Origin: a bacterium
GTDB taxonomy: Bacteria > Acidobacteriota > Thermoanaerobaculia > Multivoradales > JAHEKO01
Assembly (NCBI GenBank): GCA_024224155.1
Contig: JAAENP010000004.1
Location: 1 to 64,000, forward strand
Direction: 5' to 3'
Length of the DNA stretch: 64,000 nt
In this document: in pieces, positions 17,575 through 25,927 of the stretch
Layout: every line of letters starts with the position of its first letter
How positions within the stretch are numbered: the first letter of the stretch is position 1
Made by a program: the position numbers and the translations under genes
Notes under the pieces: generated by a model
What the model saw: only the letters and a program-made list of their open reading frames with translations
Told to the model about the DNA's origin: nothing
The model's database searches: none

Positions 17575-19194
17575 CTAGGGGATCGTGACCGTCACCGTAT
17601 CCGCCACCTGCGTGGTATCGGGGCTGTCGGCCTGAACGAGGTTCGTGACGTCTTTCGAAGTGACGTCGGCAGTGGTAACCACGTAGTCCTGTTCGCAGAC
17701 AATCGACTCTGCCGGCTGCAGCAGCATAACGGGAACCGTCGGCAAACAAGTGGGTGCCGGAGTCAGGTTGGATGCCACCGTCACGGCCGAAAGGTCCACG
17801 TCGCCGCTGTTGTTCACGACGATATCGAAGCGCAGGGTGTCGCCCGCGGCGATGTCACCTCCAGGATCGGCGATCAGGCTTTCGCTTTCGTCGTACGAAA
17901 CGGCAATGCTCAGCTGCGGCGTCGGCGCGATGGGATCTTCGACGGTGACCTCCTTGGTGATGCTGTCGTCACCGCCGTCATTGATCGCCGTCAAGGTCAC
18001 GAAATAAGTCCCTGCGAACTCGTAGGAATGGGACACGGGCGCCGTGGTCGTCGCGGTGGTGGAGTCCCCGTCGCCGAAATCCCACACGAACGTGAACGGG
18101 GGGTCGCCCAGAGTCGTGTTGGAGAAGGTGGCCGTGAGGCCAACCGTCGAAACGCCGAAGTCCGCGATCGGCGGATCCGGCTGGATTCGAATCGGCACCG
18201 GACCGGAATCGACCAAGACCCCTCCGCCGCCACCCACCTCGGCCGACACGTTGAAGGAAATGGCCGTCGCCGGTAGGGCCGCCAAATCTGCCTGGGTCAC
18301 TCTGAGGGTATCGGAGGCCTGACCGCCCGCGTCGGTGGTCACGAGTCCTCCGCCCGAGTCCAGGTTCCCTGCCTCGGTGATGAAGTTGACCTGTTCGCCA
18401 ACGGCGGCTTCAAACTCGTCGTCGCGCACCAAGGCCGAGAGCTGAATCACGCCGCCGGCGGCCGGAATGCTCGTGGGCTGCACCGTGAGCGTGATGTTGA
18501 AGGCGAACCCGGTCACCGTGATCTCGACGATCTCACTGATCTCAGAGCCGTCGTCTCCGGCGGCGCGAGCCGTGATCTCGAAAACGCCATCGGTAATACC
18601 GGCCACGCTCTTGACGGTCAGGGTGTCTTTCACGACACCGTTGTTGTTGGTGACCGAGCCCCCGGACTCGAGCGTCCCGATGTCGGCCTCAAAAGCCACC
18701 GCAATACCGCGAATCACGTTGTTGAGATCGTCGCGGACGATCGCCTTGAGCTTGATCTTCTCGCCCCCGGGCGGCAGGTCCTTGTTGATGGTCTCCGGGG
18801 TCGCGGTAAAGTCGATGAAGCTCGCCAATGCGCCGATCTGAATCTCGATGGTCGCGGTTCCCGCCGCGCCGGAATCGGCGGTGACCGTGGCCATGCCGAT
18901 CCGAAGGTCGCCGCGCAGCGTCGCCTCGGCGATCCCACGGTCGTCGGTCGCCACCACGGTGTCGATCGTGCCCAGGGTCGTCGCGAAGTTGATCTCGGTG
19001 CCCGGGTTGACGGCGGTGCCGTCCGATTTTCGGGCCAAGACCGTGATAATCGCCTCGCCGTCGACCGCGATCCGCGTGGGATTCGCGGTGATCGTGAGCG
19101 CCGACTCGGCCGGCGCCACCGGCGTCGGCCGGTCGCACGAAGCCCAGCTGGTCAGAAGCAACAGAGCGGCAAGTAGGCGGGTTCCGGTCCTCAT
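17575..19194 (-). CDS. Lipoprotein with Big_1-like, PKD and DUF11-like domains
   Basis: A 539-residue lipoprotein (lipobox ASC, Cys20). Residues about 30-330 contain three Ig-like domains of the invasin/intimin Big_1 type, recognisable by repeated LTITANPTRIAVDGEAIITV, GIAEATLRGD and LTVQPTSIPAAGG segments. A PKD domain follows at about 345-420 (FVWDFGDGDSTTATTTAPVSHSYEFAGTYFVTLT). The C-terminus (about 425-539) resembles a DUF11 bacterial surface domain. It is the last gene of the pil operon run. A surface-exposed adhesive or structural role is inferred from the domains. Confidence 0.8.
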   Translation of the reverse strand: MRTGTRLLAALLLLTSWASCDRPTPVAPAESALTITANPTRIAVDGEAIITVLARKSDGTAVNPGTEINFATTLGTIDTVVATDDRGIAEATLRGDLRIGMATVTADSGAAGTATIEIQIGALASFIDFTATPETINKDLPPGGEKIKLKAIVRDDLNNVIRGIAVAFEADIGTLESGGSVTNNNGVVKDTLTVKSVAGITDGVFEITARAAGDDGSEISEIVEITVTGFAFNITLTVQPTSIPAAGGVIQLSALVRDDEFEAAVGEQVNFITEAGNLDSGGGLVTTDAGGQASDTLRVTQADLAALPATAISFNVSAEVGGGGGVLVDSGPVPIRIQPDPPIADFGVSTVGLTATFSNTTLGDPPFTFVWDFGDGDSTTATTTAPVSHSYEFAGTYFVTLTAINDGGDDSITKEVTVEDPIAPTPQLSIAVSYDESESLIADPGGDIAAGDTLRFDIVVNNSGDVDLSAVTVASNLTPAPTCLPTVPVMLLQPAESIVCEQDYVVTTADVTSKDVTNLVQADSPDTTQVADTVTVTIP

Positions 19195-19216
19195 GGAATC
19201 GCTTCAGTATACGCAG

Positions 19217-19248
19217 CAGGGCGGCTGCCCGTCTAGGCAGCCGCCCTG
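19217..19248. terminator. 13-bp perfect hairpin between two lipoprotein genes
   Basis: The arms 19217-19229 and 19236-19248 are perfectly complementary over 13 bp around a 6-nt loop. It lies between the IPT/PKD lipoprotein stop and the next start. No T-run follows on the minus strand, so it may be a processing or attenuation hairpin rather than a classic terminator. A TATACT -10-like box at 19211-19206 (minus) sits between it and the downstream start. Confidence 0.5.
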
Positions 19249-19274
19249 TGGTTTGACTGGATTCTCGGCCCGAT

Positions 19275-20663
19275 CTAGTCCCCGTTGCAGGGCGCTCCGA
19301 TCGGAGCCAAGTAGGTGTAGCCACCGGGTGCCGTATGGCTGGTCCCCGACGCCAACTCGACGACCACGTCGACCAGGGTGTCGGCAACCACCAGGCCCGT
19401 CTCTGGGTCCGCGTCGATGTTGCAAGGTACGGTCGCCAGAATCCCTGGAGGCGTGACCACGACAACTCGAGTCGGCGTGACGGATAGGGTCGTCGCGAAA
19501 CCACCGCCGATGAAGACACGCAGCGAATCGGAGAATCCGGTACCGGTGATCGCTATGCTCTGGCCTCCCGATGCCGGACCGGCGTTCGGCGAGATATCGG
19601 TTATGAAAAGGTTCCCGCTTTCTCCGGGCGTCGGGACGCACCCGCTACCCAGAGGAGTAAGAATCGTCAGATCAACGGCCACGGTATCTGACCCAACGTT
19701 GCCGGAGACCTCGACGGTGATACTTATCGGAGACGGAATCGGAACTAATTTGAACCCGTCCAAAATTCCGTCCCCATTGGAGTCGCAAGGCTCCTCTGGA
19801 AACGCGAAGTTGACCGGTGCATCGATCACGAGGAGTGTCGACGACTTCGAAATGAGCTTCGACAGGAGGCCATTGACCAGAACCCGAATAGCGTTGTCAA
19901 AACCCTGGCCGCGGATTTGGAGACGCTCGCCCGGCCTCACCTGTCTCGGGTTCACGTCCGTGATGAAGACGTCCTGGACCGCTCGTACGATCTCGGCGCT
20001 CTTGGCAAACTCCTCGCCCCGGAAAATCGTCAGCTCCACCGGGTAGTCCCCCGGCAGGGCGTAGATGTGTGCCGGATGCTCTTCGGTGCTCGTATTACCG
20101 TCGCCGAAGTCCCAGAGAAAGCGGTCCGGTCTGCCGCTGGATTCGTTCAGAAACTGAATCGAAAGATTGTCGGTGGTGTTCTGGAACGAGAACGCGGCCA
20201 CCAGGGCCGGCAGTTCCTCGAGGACCTCGATCGTCGTCTGGCCGGCGGAGGCCTCGAGCTGTGCCGTGATGACCGCTACGCCGGTGACTGCACCGGGAAA
20301 GAGCGGCACCTGCGCCCGCCCGTTGACCGTTCCCAAGGCGAGGGACGTGAGGGCGCTCCCGGGCGCGTCAAACTCACCCAGCGAGGTCGACACGACGATC
20401 GTCGTTCCGCTCGGAGGTGCCAGGTTGTTGTCGGCACGGCGTACGTCCACGGTCACCGTAGCCGGATTCTGGTCGTTGACTCTCAGAAGGTCGGGCGAAA
20501 CCGTGACCTTCAGCACCCAATTGGCGCTGGGACCTCCCCCGCCAGTCGTTGGCTGCTGCTGAGGTGCCGTCGGAGAATCCGTCGAGCACGCCATCAACAG
20601 GCTCAGCATCAGGACGGGCAAAGCCCAGCCGGCGGTCAGCTTCGTGTTCTTGAAACGGGTCAT
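19275..20663 (-). CDS. Lipoprotein with PKD and two IPT/TIG domains
   Basis: From the ATG at 20663 this is a 462-residue lipoprotein with lipobox LLMAC (Cys26). A Thr/Pro/Gln-rich spacer follows the anchor. An Ig-like domain comes at about 45-140. A PKD domain is near 150-230 (FLWDFGDGNTSTEEHPAHIYALPGDYPVELTI), followed by two IPT/TIG domains starting ITDVNPRQVRPGERLQIRGQ and ITDISPNAGPASGGQSIAIT. The start chosen gives a clean signal peptide and lies 10 nt after the upstream stop. It is part of the pil operon extension and probably envelope-associated. Confidence 0.8.
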   Translation of the reverse strand: MTRFKNTKLTAGWALPVLMLSLLMACSTDSPTAPQQQPTTGGGGPSANWVLKVTVSPDLLRVNDQNPATVTVDVRRADNNLAPPSGTTIVVSTSLGEFDAPGSALTSLALGTVNGRAQVPLFPGAVTGVAVITAQLEASAGQTTIEVLEELPALVAAFSFQNTTDNLSIQFLNESSGRPDRFLWDFGDGNTSTEEHPAHIYALPGDYPVELTIFRGEEFAKSAEIVRAVQDVFITDVNPRQVRPGERLQIRGQGFDNAIRVLVNGLLSKLISKSSTLLVIDAPVNFAFPEEPCDSNGDGILDGFKLVPIPSPISITVEVSGNVGSDTVAVDLTILTPLGSGCVPTPGESGNLFITDISPNAGPASGGQSIAITGTGFSDSLRVFIGGGFATTLSVTPTRVVVVTPPGILATVPCNIDADPETGLVVADTLVDVVVELASGTSHTAPGGYTYLAPIGAPCNGD

Positions 20664-20673
20664 GACGACTCTC

Positions 20674-21222
20674 CTAGGGAATTGCGGTGACGGTAAAGTT
20701 GGCCGGGGCTGTCTCAACAGCATCGCCCGACAGCGTCCGCCCGAAGAACCGGAGGTGGAAGTTCAGGATGATCTTGTTGTCGCCGGTCTCCTTGTCGAAA
20801 CCGCCGTTCACGAAGAACAGATCCGAGATCGGCGGTTCATCGAACTGCGCCGGGCCCATCACCGGGAGATTCTCAACGGTGAAAATGCCGCCGACGGGAA
20901 CCACGCCGAACAGACCCTCGACGTAGATCGGCGGCACCCTCGTCCCGGTATCGCCGCGGGTGTACGTCACCTCGTAGGACTCGATCTCGACGTTCATCAG
21001 GTTCGAACCGATGACGTCGGGGTTCTTGATGACGCTTGTGACCTGAATCTCGCCGACCTGCAAGAACCCGTCGGACGAGTTGACGGACAGTGAGATCGGG
21101 AGCCCATCAAAATCGGAGATCGACAGAAGCACGCCTCCGCCGTCCGTCCGATCGGTTCGGCTCTCGCAGGCGAGCAGGCTCGCCGCCAGAAATCCGAGTG
21201 CGATGAATCTTGTCGCTTTCAT
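20674..21222 (-). CDS. Uncharacterised lipoprotein after pilQ
   Basis: A 182-residue lipoprotein (MKATRFIALGFLAASLLAC, Cys19). The mature part is mostly beta-strand-like, with regions such as GGIFTVENLPVMGPAQF and IILNFHLRFFGRTLSGDAVE. I recognise no family. It begins 23 nt after the pilQ stop and 10 nt before the next lipoprotein, so it is cotranscribed with the pilus genes. The obvious idea is a pilotin-like or pilus-surface accessory role, but the sequence alone does not show it. Confidence 0.7.
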   Translation of the reverse strand: MKATRFIALGFLAASLLACESRTDRTDGGGVLLSISDFDGLPISLSVNSSDGFLQVGEIQVTSVIKNPDVIGSNLMNVEIESYEVTYTRGDTGTRVPPIYVEGLFGVVPVGGIFTVENLPVMGPAQFDEPPISDLFFVNGGFDKETGDNKIILNFHLRFFGRTLSGDAVETAPANFTVTAIP

Positions 21223-21245
21223 GAATCGACCCCTTTGCCAGATCT

Positions 21246-24158
21246 CTAGAGCTTGACCACGCGTGGCGTGATGAAAATAAGCAGTTCTTCGTTTTCGTCG
21301 TTGCGACGCTTGTTCTTGAACAGATGCTTGAGAATCGGAATGTTCGACAATCCAGGCACCCGATCCTCGCCCTGATCGCTGGTCACCTTGTAGATGCCGC
21401 CGATCACGGTCGTGCCGCCGTCGCGAACGATGACTCGCGTGGAAGCGTCCTTGGTCGAGATCGGAGCGTTGCTGGCGCCGACGACGGCGAACGCGAGCTG
21501 CGGCTCGCGCTTCTGAATGTCGATGTCCATCAGGACGGTGCCCTCGGCGGTCACGTGGGGCGTCACGTCGAGGCGCAGAGTCGCGTTCACGAACTGCACG
21601 CTGACCGTGTTGTTGGCAATCGTCTGAATCGGAATCTGAAGACCGCTCTGAATCGACGCCTGCTCATTGTTGAGCGTCGTGATTCGCGGTGCCGAGAGGA
21701 TGTTGATCAAACCTTCGCTCTCGGCCGCCTGCAGGAAAGCGTCGAGGTTGAAGGTGCCCAGAACGTTGCCCATGGTGATTCCCAAGAAACCGTTGCTGCC
21801 ACCGGTCAGTAGATTGACGCCGCCATCCGCCGTCCCGGTGTTGGGGAACTGGAGGCCGGTCGTATTGCCGCGCTCGGCACTCGCGACCGCGTCGAAGCCC
21901 AGCTGAATGCCGAGGGTCTTGCTGAACCGCTTGGTGGTCTCGATGATCCTCGCCTCGATCATCACCTGCGGCTCGGGAATATCCAGGTTCTCGATTACCG
22001 CGATCACGGTGTTGATGTGCGAGGGCAGCTCCTTGATGATCAAGGTGTTGGTGCGTGAATCGACGATCGCCGAACCGCGATCGCTCATGATGCTGCCACC
22101 ACCGCCGCTGCTCAGAATGGTTGCGATGTCCGTGGCCGTCGCGTAGCTCACGCGACGCATGATGGTCTTGAGCGGAATCGACAGTGCCTTCGCCGCCTCG
22201 AGCCGGGCCTGCTCCTCGGCCTCCTGGCGAAGCACGGACACCGGAGCGACACGCATGATGGTGCCCTCCAGCTGATAGTCGAGACCATTGATTCTGAGAA
22301 TCTGGTCGAGGGCCTGATCCCAAGGTACATCGGTGAACTCGATCGTCACCGATCCGGTGACCCCCGGCTGGACGACCACGTTGAGTCCGCTGATCTGAGC
22401 AAACGACCTCAAAACGTCCTTGACGTCCGCGTCCTGGAGGCTGAGTGTCATCGGCTCGCCGGTGTAAACCGTCCCGTCGGCGGCCGTTAGATCACGAGTC
22501 TCGAAGCCGGACGGATCCTCGACCTCGGCTTCGGGCGTGAGATCCACAGACACGTTGAACAGGGACTTGGCCGGCTCGGCAGCGGGCTCCGGCTCTTCTT
22601 CCCAAGCCGGAGCTTCCTCTTCCTCCCATCCCGCCGCTTCCGAGGGCTCATCCCAGGTCGGAGCGTCCTCTTCGACCTCTTCCCAGGTCGGGGCCGCCGC
22701 GGGCTCCTCCATGGTGGCAGCAGCTTCCTCGGCCACTTCCTCGGCCATTTCCTCGGCCGCTTCCTCGACCGGAACCTCCTCGGGCTCCTGCCAGGCCTCG
22801 GCCGGCTCCAGCTCCGCCACCGTAGCCGTGGCGGTCGGGTCCTCTTCCCACATCGGCGCCGGCTCGGCTTCAGCTATGGCTTCCTCCGCGGCTTCTTCCA
22901 TGGCCGGAGTCTCAGCTTCCGTCCAGGTCGGAGTCGGCTCGACTTCCTCGGGCTCGACCGCCATCGTCTCGGCGGCCTCCTCCAAGATCTGCGCGGCTTC
23001 CGGCTCTGTCGCTACGGCCGCCATCTCCGCCGGCTCCATCTCGGCCTCCGGCTGCTCGGCCGCCATCGTGTCGGCCACCAGCGTGTCGGTCTCGACGTCT
23101 ACCGTGGTCATCGGCTCGGAGGGCTCCGCGTCCGGAGTTGGTTCGAGCACCTCGGTCTCGGTCATCGCGACCGTCTCGGCCGCCAGGGGCTCGACCATGG
23201 ACTCGGCCACTTCCTCGGTAGCCATCTCGCTGGCCGCGAACGTCAGCTTGAGGCCCTCGGGGGTCGCGTCGACGGTCGGGACCGATGGGTGCACGAGGTC
23301 GATCACGACCCTGGATACGAGCTCGGGTTGCGGCTTGTACTGAGCCACTCGAATCCCGTCGATCAGCTCCCCTTGCACCACGATCGTCGAAACCGGCGAG
23401 GTGTTGACCACGCCGATGAGATCGACGACGAACCGGTGGGGATCGGTGAGCGGAAAATGAGAGTAGTAGAAGGCGCCGTCTCCGGCGACCCAGACCGTGG
23501 TCGTGCCATCGTCCGTGGTGACGTCGACACCCTGGAGTTGCGTCGCCGGCACACCACTCGGTGCCGGACCGAACTCGAGAGGCGGCGAACCAGTGTCATC
23601 CTGAAAAACCGTCGCTTTCTGGATTTCGAGCTCTCCACTGATAGCACTGGCTGACGAAGTGCTGTAGCTCGGCACCGGCGTCAACTCGACGACTAGCCCG
23701 TCGCCAGTCGGCACGACCGCATGGTAGACGTCGGAGGATGTATCCACGACCAGGCGACTCATCGGACGCTGGCCCGCGGCCACTACCTCGAAGGCCGCCG
23801 ACCGAACCAGATCGTCGCTTAGGTCGAGCGCGAGAACGTCTTTCGCCGGGTTGCTGTTAGGCAACTCCACGACCAAGCGTCCATGACCGTCGCGGAAGCT
23901 GGTCCAGATCACAGGTCCGTCAGTGACGACCTCGAAGCTCCTCAGAGCGCCCTGCCGGCGCAGCTCGAGTCCAACGATCCTGCGTACGGCCGACACATCG
24001 CTGACCGCGGGTGTCGCCTCGACGGATGAATCTGCCGGCGCGGTATGCGCAGCTCCGGTGATCCCGAAGCTCATCAACAGGACGCAGAGCAGCGCCAAAG
24101 GCGCCAACCTACGCTTGGCCGCGCTCGCGTTTTTGTTTCCTATGCCGTGACTAACCAT
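21246..24158 (-). CDS. pilQ: Type IV pilus secretin with a long acidic linker
   Basis: Forms the outer-membrane ring through which the pilus passes. It has 970 residues, much longer than usual. After the signal peptide, two AMIN-type domains occupy about 55-160 and 200-300. Residues about 310-535 are a low-complexity Glu/Ala/Pro region with repeated Trp-Glu/Asp motifs. An STN/secretin N domain follows at about 565-640, an NolW-like domain at 660-735 and the secretin core at about 745-970, ending in NEELLIFITPRVVKL. The gene lies in the standard pilM-N-O-P-Q order. Confidence 0.95.
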   Translation of the reverse strand: MVSHGIGNKNASAAKRRLAPLALLCVLLMSFGITGAAHTAPADSSVEATPAVSDVSAVRRIVGLELRRQGALRSFEVVTDGPVIWTSFRDGHGRLVVELPNSNPAKDVLALDLSDDLVRSAAFEVVAAGQRPMSRLVVDTSSDVYHAVVPTGDGLVVELTPVPSYSTSSASAISGELEIQKATVFQDDTGSPPLEFGPAPSGVPATQLQGVDVTTDDGTTTVWVAGDGAFYYSHFPLTDPHRFVVDLIGVVNTSPVSTIVVQGELIDGIRVAQYKPQPELVSRVVIDLVHPSVPTVDATPEGLKLTFAASEMATEEVAESMVEPLAAETVAMTETEVLEPTPDAEPSEPMTTVDVETDTLVADTMAAEQPEAEMEPAEMAAVATEPEAAQILEEAAETMAVEPEEVEPTPTWTEAETPAMEEAAEEAIAEAEPAPMWEEDPTATATVAELEPAEAWQEPEEVPVEEAAEEMAEEVAEEAAATMEEPAAAPTWEEVEEDAPTWDEPSEAAGWEEEEAPAWEEEPEPAAEPAKSLFNVSVDLTPEAEVEDPSGFETRDLTAADGTVYTGEPMTLSLQDADVKDVLRSFAQISGLNVVVQPGVTGSVTIEFTDVPWDQALDQILRINGLDYQLEGTIMRVAPVSVLRQEAEEQARLEAAKALSIPLKTIMRRVSYATATDIATILSSGGGGSIMSDRGSAIVDSRTNTLIIKELPSHINTVIAVIENLDIPEPQVMIEARIIETTKRFSKTLGIQLGFDAVASAERGNTTGLQFPNTGTADGGVNLLTGGSNGFLGITMGNVLGTFNLDAFLQAAESEGLINILSAPRITTLNNEQASIQSGLQIPIQTIANNTVSVQFVNATLRLDVTPHVTAEGTVLMDIDIQKREPQLAFAVVGASNAPISTKDASTRVIVRDGGTTVIGGIYKVTSDQGEDRVPGLSNIPILKHLFKNKRRNDENEELLIFITPRVVKL
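22556..23231 (-). repeat. Coding low-complexity Glu/Ala/Pro/Trp repeat in pilQ
   Basis: This segment encodes residues about 310-535 of PilQ. It is very acidic and contains at least seven Trp flanked by Glu or Asp: PTWTEAE, APMWEEDP, EAWQEPEE, APTWEEVEED, PTWDEPSE, AGWEEEE and APAWEEEPEP. The spacing is irregular, so it is a degenerate repeat rather than a strict tandem one. It separates the peptidoglycan-binding AMIN domains from the secretin channel. Confidence 0.8.
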
Positions 24159-24181
24159 GGCTCTCGCCTCCTGTCGCGAAG

Positions 24182-24712
24182 CTACGGGTTAAGCTTCTTG
24201 ACCACCTCTCGAAACGGCTTTACAGCCGTCGGGTCGTCCACTATTTGCTTGAATGTAAGTTCGCTGGCAACGATGCTGACGACGTCTCCATCGTAGAGCT
24301 GGTCCCCTTCCCTGAGGAGATAGCTCTTGTCTTCTTCCGTCGACCGCACCTGGGCTACCGGTCCATCCTGAGTTACGAAAATACCGGTCAAGTCGACTTC
24401 CTCGATCAACAGTCCGGGGATTCCCTCCGGCCTCGGCCCGCGCATCGCCGCCCGTTCGCGCACGATCAACAGGGATTTGAACGGATCCCGACGCTCGCCG
24501 GGCTCGTAGGAATAGCCCTCTCCGAGGAACATCATCTCTTCGTCCGCCAAGAGCTCGTCCGAGCTGACGCCTCCCTCGTCTTCCGCCTCCGCCTGGGTCA
24601 ACTCTTCCGGCAGCTCTGGCGGCTGCTCGTCCTGCGCGCCCACAATTGCGCTGCCCGCAAGGCACAGCACCAGTACCAGTGCCAGCCCGGTCGTCATCGG
24701 GTGCGGCTTCAT
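24182..24712 (-). CDS. pilP: Type IV pilus inner-membrane assembly protein PilP
   Basis: A 176-residue protein with an N-terminal signal sequence, a Glu-rich disordered stretch (about 28-60) and a C-terminal beta-domain with GRRDPFKSLL, LTGIFVTQDGPVAQVRS and YLLREGDQLYDGDVVSIV. PilP links the PilN/PilO inner-membrane ring to PilQ in the periplasm. The order pilO-pilP-pilQ and a 4-nt overlap with pilO confirm the identity. The basic-residue/DPF motif is the usual PilP landmark. Confidence 0.93.
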   Translation of the reverse strand: MKPHPMTTGLALVLVLCLAGSAIVGAQDEQPPELPEELTQAEAEDEGGVSSDELLADEEMMFLGEGYSYEPGERRDPFKSLLIVRERAAMRGPRPEGIPGLLIEEVDLTGIFVTQDGPVAQVRSTEEDKSYLLREGDQLYDGDVVSIVASELTFKQIVDDPTAVKPFREVVKKLNP

Positions 24713-25302
24713 GGTGCGCTCCCTTCGTCAGCCTCGTCGTCCTCTTCCTTATAGACAAAGGTCTTCGCTCGGAAGCTGGCGGAAATCGTGTGATCGGGAT
24801 TCGAGGTAAGGGCTCCGACCTGCAAATCCTCGATGTTGATGATCCTCGAAAAGCGGCTGACCCGCTCGAAGAACTGAGCCAGGTTGTGGTAGGTCGCCTC
24901 GAGGTTGATGGCGATCGGCCACTCGCTGTAGAAGTCCTGCTCAATGAACGCGCCCGGGGTAAAACGGAGCAGGTTGAAATCACCCTGCTCGGCCAAGGTC
25001 CTGATCCGGCGCATGAGCTCCGGGGTGTTGCGACGGGCCGGCAAGATCCTCAAGAGCTTGTCCAACTCGAGCTCGAGCTGCCGAACCTCTTCCCGGAACC
25101 GGGGCAGCTGCTGTTGAGCCGCGCGACCTTCCTGAATCTTGGCCTGAAGGCCGGTCAACTGGCTCTCGAGCCCTCCGATCGCGTCCTTCTTGGGTTTCAG
25201 CAGCAGCTTGTGCGCGCCGAAGTAGACGACCCCGCCAACGACCAGGCCGGCGATGAGGCCGAAATACCAGGGCTTTCCTTCTAGTCCGGTTTGAAACGCC
25301 AT
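24709..25302 (-). CDS. pilO: Type IV pilus inner-membrane protein PilO
   Basis: A 197-residue bitopic protein: a short cytoplasmic N-terminus, one transmembrane helix (FGLIAGLVVGGVVYFGA), a coiled-coil region (about 40-80, KKDAIGGLESQLTGLQAKIQ) and a ferredoxin-like periplasmic domain with FTPGAFIEQDFYSEWPIAINLEAT and FSRIINIEDLQVGA. PilO dimerises with PilN to form the alignment complex. It lies between pilN and pilP. Confidence 0.95.
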   Translation of the reverse strand: MAFQTGLEGKPWYFGLIAGLVVGGVVYFGAHKLLLKPKKDAIGGLESQLTGLQAKIQEGRAAQQQLPRFREEVRQLELELDKLLRILPARRNTPELMRRIRTLAEQGDFNLLRFTPGAFIEQDFYSEWPIAINLEATYHNLAQFFERVSRFSRIINIEDLQVGALTSNPDHTISASFRAKTFVYKEEDDEADEGSAP

Positions 25303-25313
25303 TGTTCGATTCC

Positions 25314-25922
25314 TCAGCCGGCGGCCGTGGCCGGGCTCTGCCCTTCTGCATCGGGAACATGGGTAAAACTGAATCGAATCACGAAGGAGTAGGTCTGCCC
25401 CGCTTGTGACGCGTCTTGCAGAACCGGCTCCTGGAACTCCGGCACACGATCGAGGTTCTCCAGGAAGTTAGCCACGGCGTTCGTGTTGAACGCTCGCCCG
25501 GACAGCGTGATGGACTGTCCGGAGACCGACATCCGGTCCATCCAGAGCAGCTCCGGCAGGGCGCGTGAGATCTCGTCCATGATCTGAACCGGTCCCTGCT
25601 GGTTGGTCTTCAGCTGCGTAATGATGTCGACCTTGTTCTCGAGCTTGGCCTTCTTGGTTTTGAACTGCTCGACCTCCGCGATGATCGGCGCCAACTTGTC
25701 GACCTCGGCCTGAGCTTCGTTGACTTCGCCCTGAAGCCTGTTCATGGTGCGACCGAGCAGGAAGTTGTGGCCCAGCGAGACCAAAAGCCCGAGAGCCAGA
25801 ACGGCCAACATCGTGGCGCTGGCCGCATCGATCCCGCCCAGGTCGAAGCCGCGGCGGGTAGAGACCTTCTTCCTGGCGGTGACGGGCCGGCGCCCTTCGG
25901 AGAGGAGATTGATTCTGATCAT
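25314..25922 (-). CDS. pilN: Type IV pilus inner-membrane protein PilN
   Basis: A 202-residue bitopic protein that starts IRINLLSEGRRPV, the conserved PilN N-terminal segment that binds PilM. A transmembrane helix follows (ATMLAVLALGLLVSLGH), then a coiled coil (about 50-90) and a periplasmic ferredoxin-like domain (LPELLWMDRMSVSGQSITLSG). It lies between pilM and pilO, with short spacings. Confidence 0.95.
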   Translation of the reverse strand: MIRINLLSEGRRPVTARKKVSTRRGFDLGGIDAASATMLAVLALGLLVSLGHNFLLGRTMNRLQGEVNEAQAEVDKLAPIIAEVEQFKTKKAKLENKVDIITQLKTNQQGPVQIMDEISRALPELLWMDRMSVSGQSITLSGRAFNTNAVANFLENLDRVPEFQEPVLQDASQAGQTYSFVIRFSFTHVPDAEGQSPATAAG

Positions 25923-25927
25923 AGTCT

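Noticed and set aside
22537-23343. Plus-strand Ser/Ala-rich ORF of 268 codons
   Set aside because: It is antisense to the low-complexity acidic linker of pilQ and is produced by that biased composition.
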